Made by a program: the position numbers and the translations under genes
The notes under the pieces: generated by a model
The model's input: only the letters and a program-made list of their open reading frames with translations
What the model was told of the DNA's origin: nothing
Databases searched by the model: none
Source: Deltaproteobacteria bacterium
GTDB lineage: Bacteria; Desulfobacterota; Syntrophia; Syntrophales; UBA5619
Assembly: GCA_026388365.1 (NCBI GenBank)
Contig: JAPLJW010000253.1
Coordinates: 1-15,170 of the forward strand
Direction: 5' to 3'
DNA: 15,170 bases
Shown here: positions 12,483-15,170 of the stretch, piece by piece
How positions within the stretch are numbered: position 1 is the first letter of the stretch
Layout: the number at the start of each line of letters is the position of its first letter

Positions 12483-15170
12483 TCAAAGGATCTTCCGGAG
12501 AAACTGGCCTGTATAAGAGCCTGCCTCGGCGGCAACCTGCTCCGGCGTGCCCGTGGCAATGATCCGGCCGCCGCCGGGTCCACCCTCCGGCCCCAGGTCG
12601 ATGATGTGGTCGGCGGACTTGATCACATCGAGATTGTGTTCAATGACGACGAGGGTGTTCCCCCTGTCGACCAAGCGCATGAGGACGTCGAGGAGCTTCT
12701 GGATGTCGGCGAAGTGGAGGCCGATCGTCGGCTCGTCGAGGATGTAGAGGGTGTGGCTGTTCATCCGCTTCCCCAGCTCCCGGGAGAGCTTGATCCGCTG
12801 AGCCTCGCCGCCGGAGAGGGTCGTCGCGGACTGGCCGAGGCGGATGTAGCCCAAGCCCACATCGTAGAGAAGCTGGAGCTTCGAGCGGATCGCCGGGATA
12901 TTTTCGAAAAAGACGAGCGCCTGCTGAACGGTCATCTCCAGAACCTCGGCGATGTTCTTGTCCTTGTAGCGGACCTCGAGGGTGTCCAGGTTGAAACGCT
13001 TCCCGTGGCAGACGTCGCAGGTCACGTAAACGTCCGGCAGGAAGTGCATCTCGATCTTGATCAGGCCGTTCCCCTCGCAGGCCTCGCAGCGCCCCCCCCT
13101 CACGTTGAAGCTGAACCGGCCGGGTTTGTAACCCCGGAGCCTGGATTCGGGAAGGCCGGTAAAGAGGTCCCGGATCGGGGAGAAGATGCCGGTGTAGGTG
13201 ACCGGGTTGGAGCGGGGGGTGCGTCCGATCGGCTGCTGATTCATCAGGATGATCCGCTCAATGCCGCCCAGATCGGCGATATGGCGGACCTTCCCGCCGC
13301 CGGTGCGTTCCTGGTTCAACCGCCGGGCGAGCGCCTTGTAGAGCGTCTCGATGACCATCGTGCTCTTCCCCGAGCCGGAGACCCCGGTGACCGCAGTGAA
13401 GACCCCGATGGGGATCCGGATATCCACGTCCCGGAGGTTGTGCTCGTTCGCCCCTTCGAGGACGATGAACCGCCCTGTGAGGGAGCGCCGCTTTTCAGGG
13501 ATGGCGATGGATTTCCGGCCGGAGAGGTAGGCCCCCGTCAGAGAGAATCCGCTCCGGCAGATCTCCTCCGGCGTCCCCTGGAAGACGACCTCGCCCCCGT
13601 CCACCCCCGCTCCCGGACCGATGTCGATGATCTGGTCGGATGCCATCATCATGTCCTGGTCGTGCTCCACAACAAGGACCGTGTTCCCCATGTCGCGGAG
13701 GCGTTTGAGGGTGGCGATGAGGCGGACGTTGTCCCGCTGGTGGAGGCCGACGGTCGGCTCGTCGAGGACATAGAGAACGCCGACCAGTCCCGATCCGATT
13801 TGGGTGGCCAGTCGGATCCGCTGGCCTTCCCCTCCGGAGAGACTCCCCGAAGCCCTATCCAGGCTCAGATAGTCCATCCCGACATCGAGGAGAAAGCGGA
13901 GCCGGAGCCGGATCTCCTTCATGACCCGCTCCGTCACGTGGATCTCCTGCGGAGAAAGCGGGATCGCTGTGAGAAAGTCCAAGCACTCCCGAATCGGCAA
14001 TCGGCAGACCTCGCAGATGCTCTTCCCGCCTATGGTCACGGAGAGACTCTCCTTCTTCAGGCGGGCGCCCAGGCAGGTTGGGCACTCGCGGAGGTTGATG
14101 TAGCGCGACAGGTCCATGCGGACATGGAGGGAGGTCGTCTCCTTGTAGCGCCGGTCGAGCTGGTTGAGCACGCCCTCGAAGGGACGGGTGTAGAAGTAAC
14201 GCCTTCCGCCCCGGTCGGCATAGAAGCGGATCTTTTCCTCCCCGGAGCCGCGCAGGAGAACATCCCGGATCTTCGCCGGAAGCTCCTGAAACGGGGTGTT
14301 GATGTCGAATCCGTAATGGCCAGCAAGGGTGTCGATCGTCTGGAAATAGCGGAGAGAATGGCGTCCCGACCAGGGGACGATCGCCCCTTCGCGGATGGAG
14401 ATTTCCGGATCGGGGACGACGAGCCCCTCGTCGAAATACATCCGGGTGCCGAGCCCGCCGCAGTCCGGGCAGGCGCCATAGGGGCTGTTGAAGGAAAACA
14501 TCCGCGGGGCGAGTTCCGTGATGCTGACACCACAGTCCGGGCAGGCATACCGCTCGCTGAAAAGGACCTCCTCCCCGCCTGCCACACCGATGCGGGCGAG
14601 GCCCTCGGAAAGCCCGGAGGCGGTCTCCAGGGAGTCGCGCAAGCGCTTCCGGATCCCCTCCTTGATGACGAGGCGGTCGATGACCACGTCGATATCGTGG
14701 CGCCTGTTCTTGTCGAGGGTGATCTCTTCGGCGAGTTCCCGGACCTCGCCGTCCACGCGGACGCGGACGTAGCCTTCCTTCAGAAGTTTCTTGAGTTCCT
14801 TTTGAAATTCCCCCTTCTTTCCCCGGGCGATCGGAGCGAGGATCGTCACGCGGGTGTTCGGCGGATACGCAAGGATCGTCTCCAGCATCATGTCGATCGT
14901 CTGGGATTTGATCTCTTTCCCGCACTTGAAGCAGTGGGGGACTCCGATCCGGGCGAAGAGAAGCCGGAGATGGTCGTAGATCTCCGTCACCGTCCCCACG
15001 GTGGAGCGGGGGTTGTGGGCAGCTGTCCGCTGCTCGATGGCAATGGCCGGGGAGAGCCCCTCGATGGACTCCACGTCGGGCTTGTCCATTTGGCCGATGA
15101 ACTGCCGGGCGTAGGTGGAAAGGGACTCCACATAGCGCCGCTGCCCTTCGGCGTAAATGGTATCAAACGC
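12483..15170 (-). CDS. uvrA: UvrA, excinuclease ABC damage-recognition subunit (5' end missing)
   Basis: The first 40 or so residues, including the first Walker A, lie beyond the right edge; the frame is open from 15170 with FDTIYAEGQRRYVESLSTYA. UvrA is the dimeric ABC ATPase that finds bulky DNA lesions and loads UvrB in nucleotide excision repair. Visible parts in order: the UvrB-binding region with CPDCGVS and CPDCGGLG zinc finger, ABC signature LSGGEGQRIRLATQIGSG with Walker B LYVLDEPTVGLH, the second Walker A VTGVSGSGKST (near 13360), the second zinc finger CEACEGN and CDVCHGK, signature LSGGEAQRIKLSRELG and LYILDEPTIGLH. Gly replaces the usual Ala in the first signature. About 895 residues are present of roughly 940. 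Its stop is 119 bases before the GspE-like start. Confidence 0.97.
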   Translation of the reverse strand, partial: AFDTIYAEGQRRYVESLSTYARQFIGQMDKPDVESIEGLSPAIAIEQRTAAHNPRSTVGTVTEIYDHLRLLFARIGVPHCFKCGKEIKSQTIDMMLETILAYPPNTRVTILAPIARGKKGEFQKELKKLLKEGYVRVRVDGEVRELAEEITLDKNRRHDIDVVIDRLVIKEGIRKRLRDSLETASGLSEGLARIGVAGGEEVLFSERYACPDCGVSITELAPRMFSFNSPYGACPDCGGLGTRMYFDEGLVVPDPEISIREGAIVPWSGRHSLRYFQTIDTLAGHYGFDINTPFQELPAKIRDVLLRGSGEEKIRFYADRGGRRYFYTRPFEGVLNQLDRRYKETTSLHVRMDLSRYINLRECPTCLGARLKKESLSVTIGGKSICEVCRLPIRECLDFLTAIPLSPQEIHVTERVMKEIRLRLRFLLDVGMDYLSLDRASGSLSGGEGQRIRLATQIGSGLVGVLYVLDEPTVGLHQRDNVRLIATLKRLRDMGNTVLVVEHDQDMMMASDQIIDIGPGAGVDGGEVVFQGTPEEICRSGFSLTGAYLSGRKSIAIPEKRRSLTGRFIVLEGANEHNLRDVDIRIPIGVFTAVTGVSGSGKSTMVIETLYKALARRLNQERTGGGKVRHIADLGGIERIILMNQQPIGRTPRSNPVTYTGIFSPIRDLFTGLPESRLRGYKPGRFSFNVRGGRCEACEGNGLIKIEMHFLPDVYVTCDVCHGKRFNLDTLEVRYKDKNIAEVLEMTVQQALVFFENIPAIRSKLQLLYDVGLGYIRLGQSATTLSGGEAQRIKLSRELGKRMNSHTLYILDEPTIGLHFADIQKLLDVLMRLVDRGNTLVVIEHNLDVIKSADHIIDLGPEGGPGGGRIIATGTPEQVAAEAGSYTGQFLRKIL

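Overview
The window looks like chromosomal DNA from a GC-rich Gram-negative bacterium. A deltaproteobacterial (Desulfobacterota) origin is my best guess, from the style of the housekeeping genes and the RhlE leader layout, but no marker here fixes the taxonomy. It divides into three blocks. Both flanks are ordinary genes read on the minus strand. The centre, about 2.69-10.77 kb, holds genes read only on the plus strand, and at least six folded recombination sites with integron attC geometry punctuate it.

Left flank (1-2597, minus): the start of an RhlE-type DEAD-box RNA helicase, overlapped ATGA-style by a 44-residue basic protein. Both lie behind a good sigma70-type promoter whose leader carries an intrinsic terminator hairpin, so attenuation is possible. 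Upstream are a QueG-related double [4Fe-4S] protein that lacks the QueG catalytic aspartate, and a YgjP-type zinc metallopeptidase. Right flank (10828-15170, minus): a solitary GspE/PilB-type secretion ATPase and most of UvrA.

Centre: an integron gene-cassette array. No integrase gene is present in the window, so as seen it is a CALIN (cluster of attC sites lacking an integrase). In order: a two-helix membrane protein; an aldo/keto reductase; an isoprenylcysteine-methyltransferase-like membrane enzyme followed by a decayed methyltransferase; an intact SAM methyltransferase; a PhzF-like isomerase with an AlkD-like DNA alkylation repair protein; a flavin reductase with an Asp/Glu racemase; and a terminal run of a membrane protein, an NTF2-fold protein and a DUF2784 membrane protein. 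attC sites lie at 3090-3149, 4249-4328, 5545-5603, 6316-6453, 8173-8266 and 9568-9630. In five of the six, a CGGAC/CCGAC block in the left arm starts 13-14 bases after the R'' box.

The cassette genes do not form one pathway. They read as a collection of small, self-contained enzymes (reductases, methyltransferases, racemase/isomerase, DNA repair), which is typical of environmental integron arrays. Several cassettes carry more than one gene, one contains a pseudogene, and one attC appears to have lost its crossover triplet. I saw no tRNA, rRNA, CRISPR array or insertion sequence.
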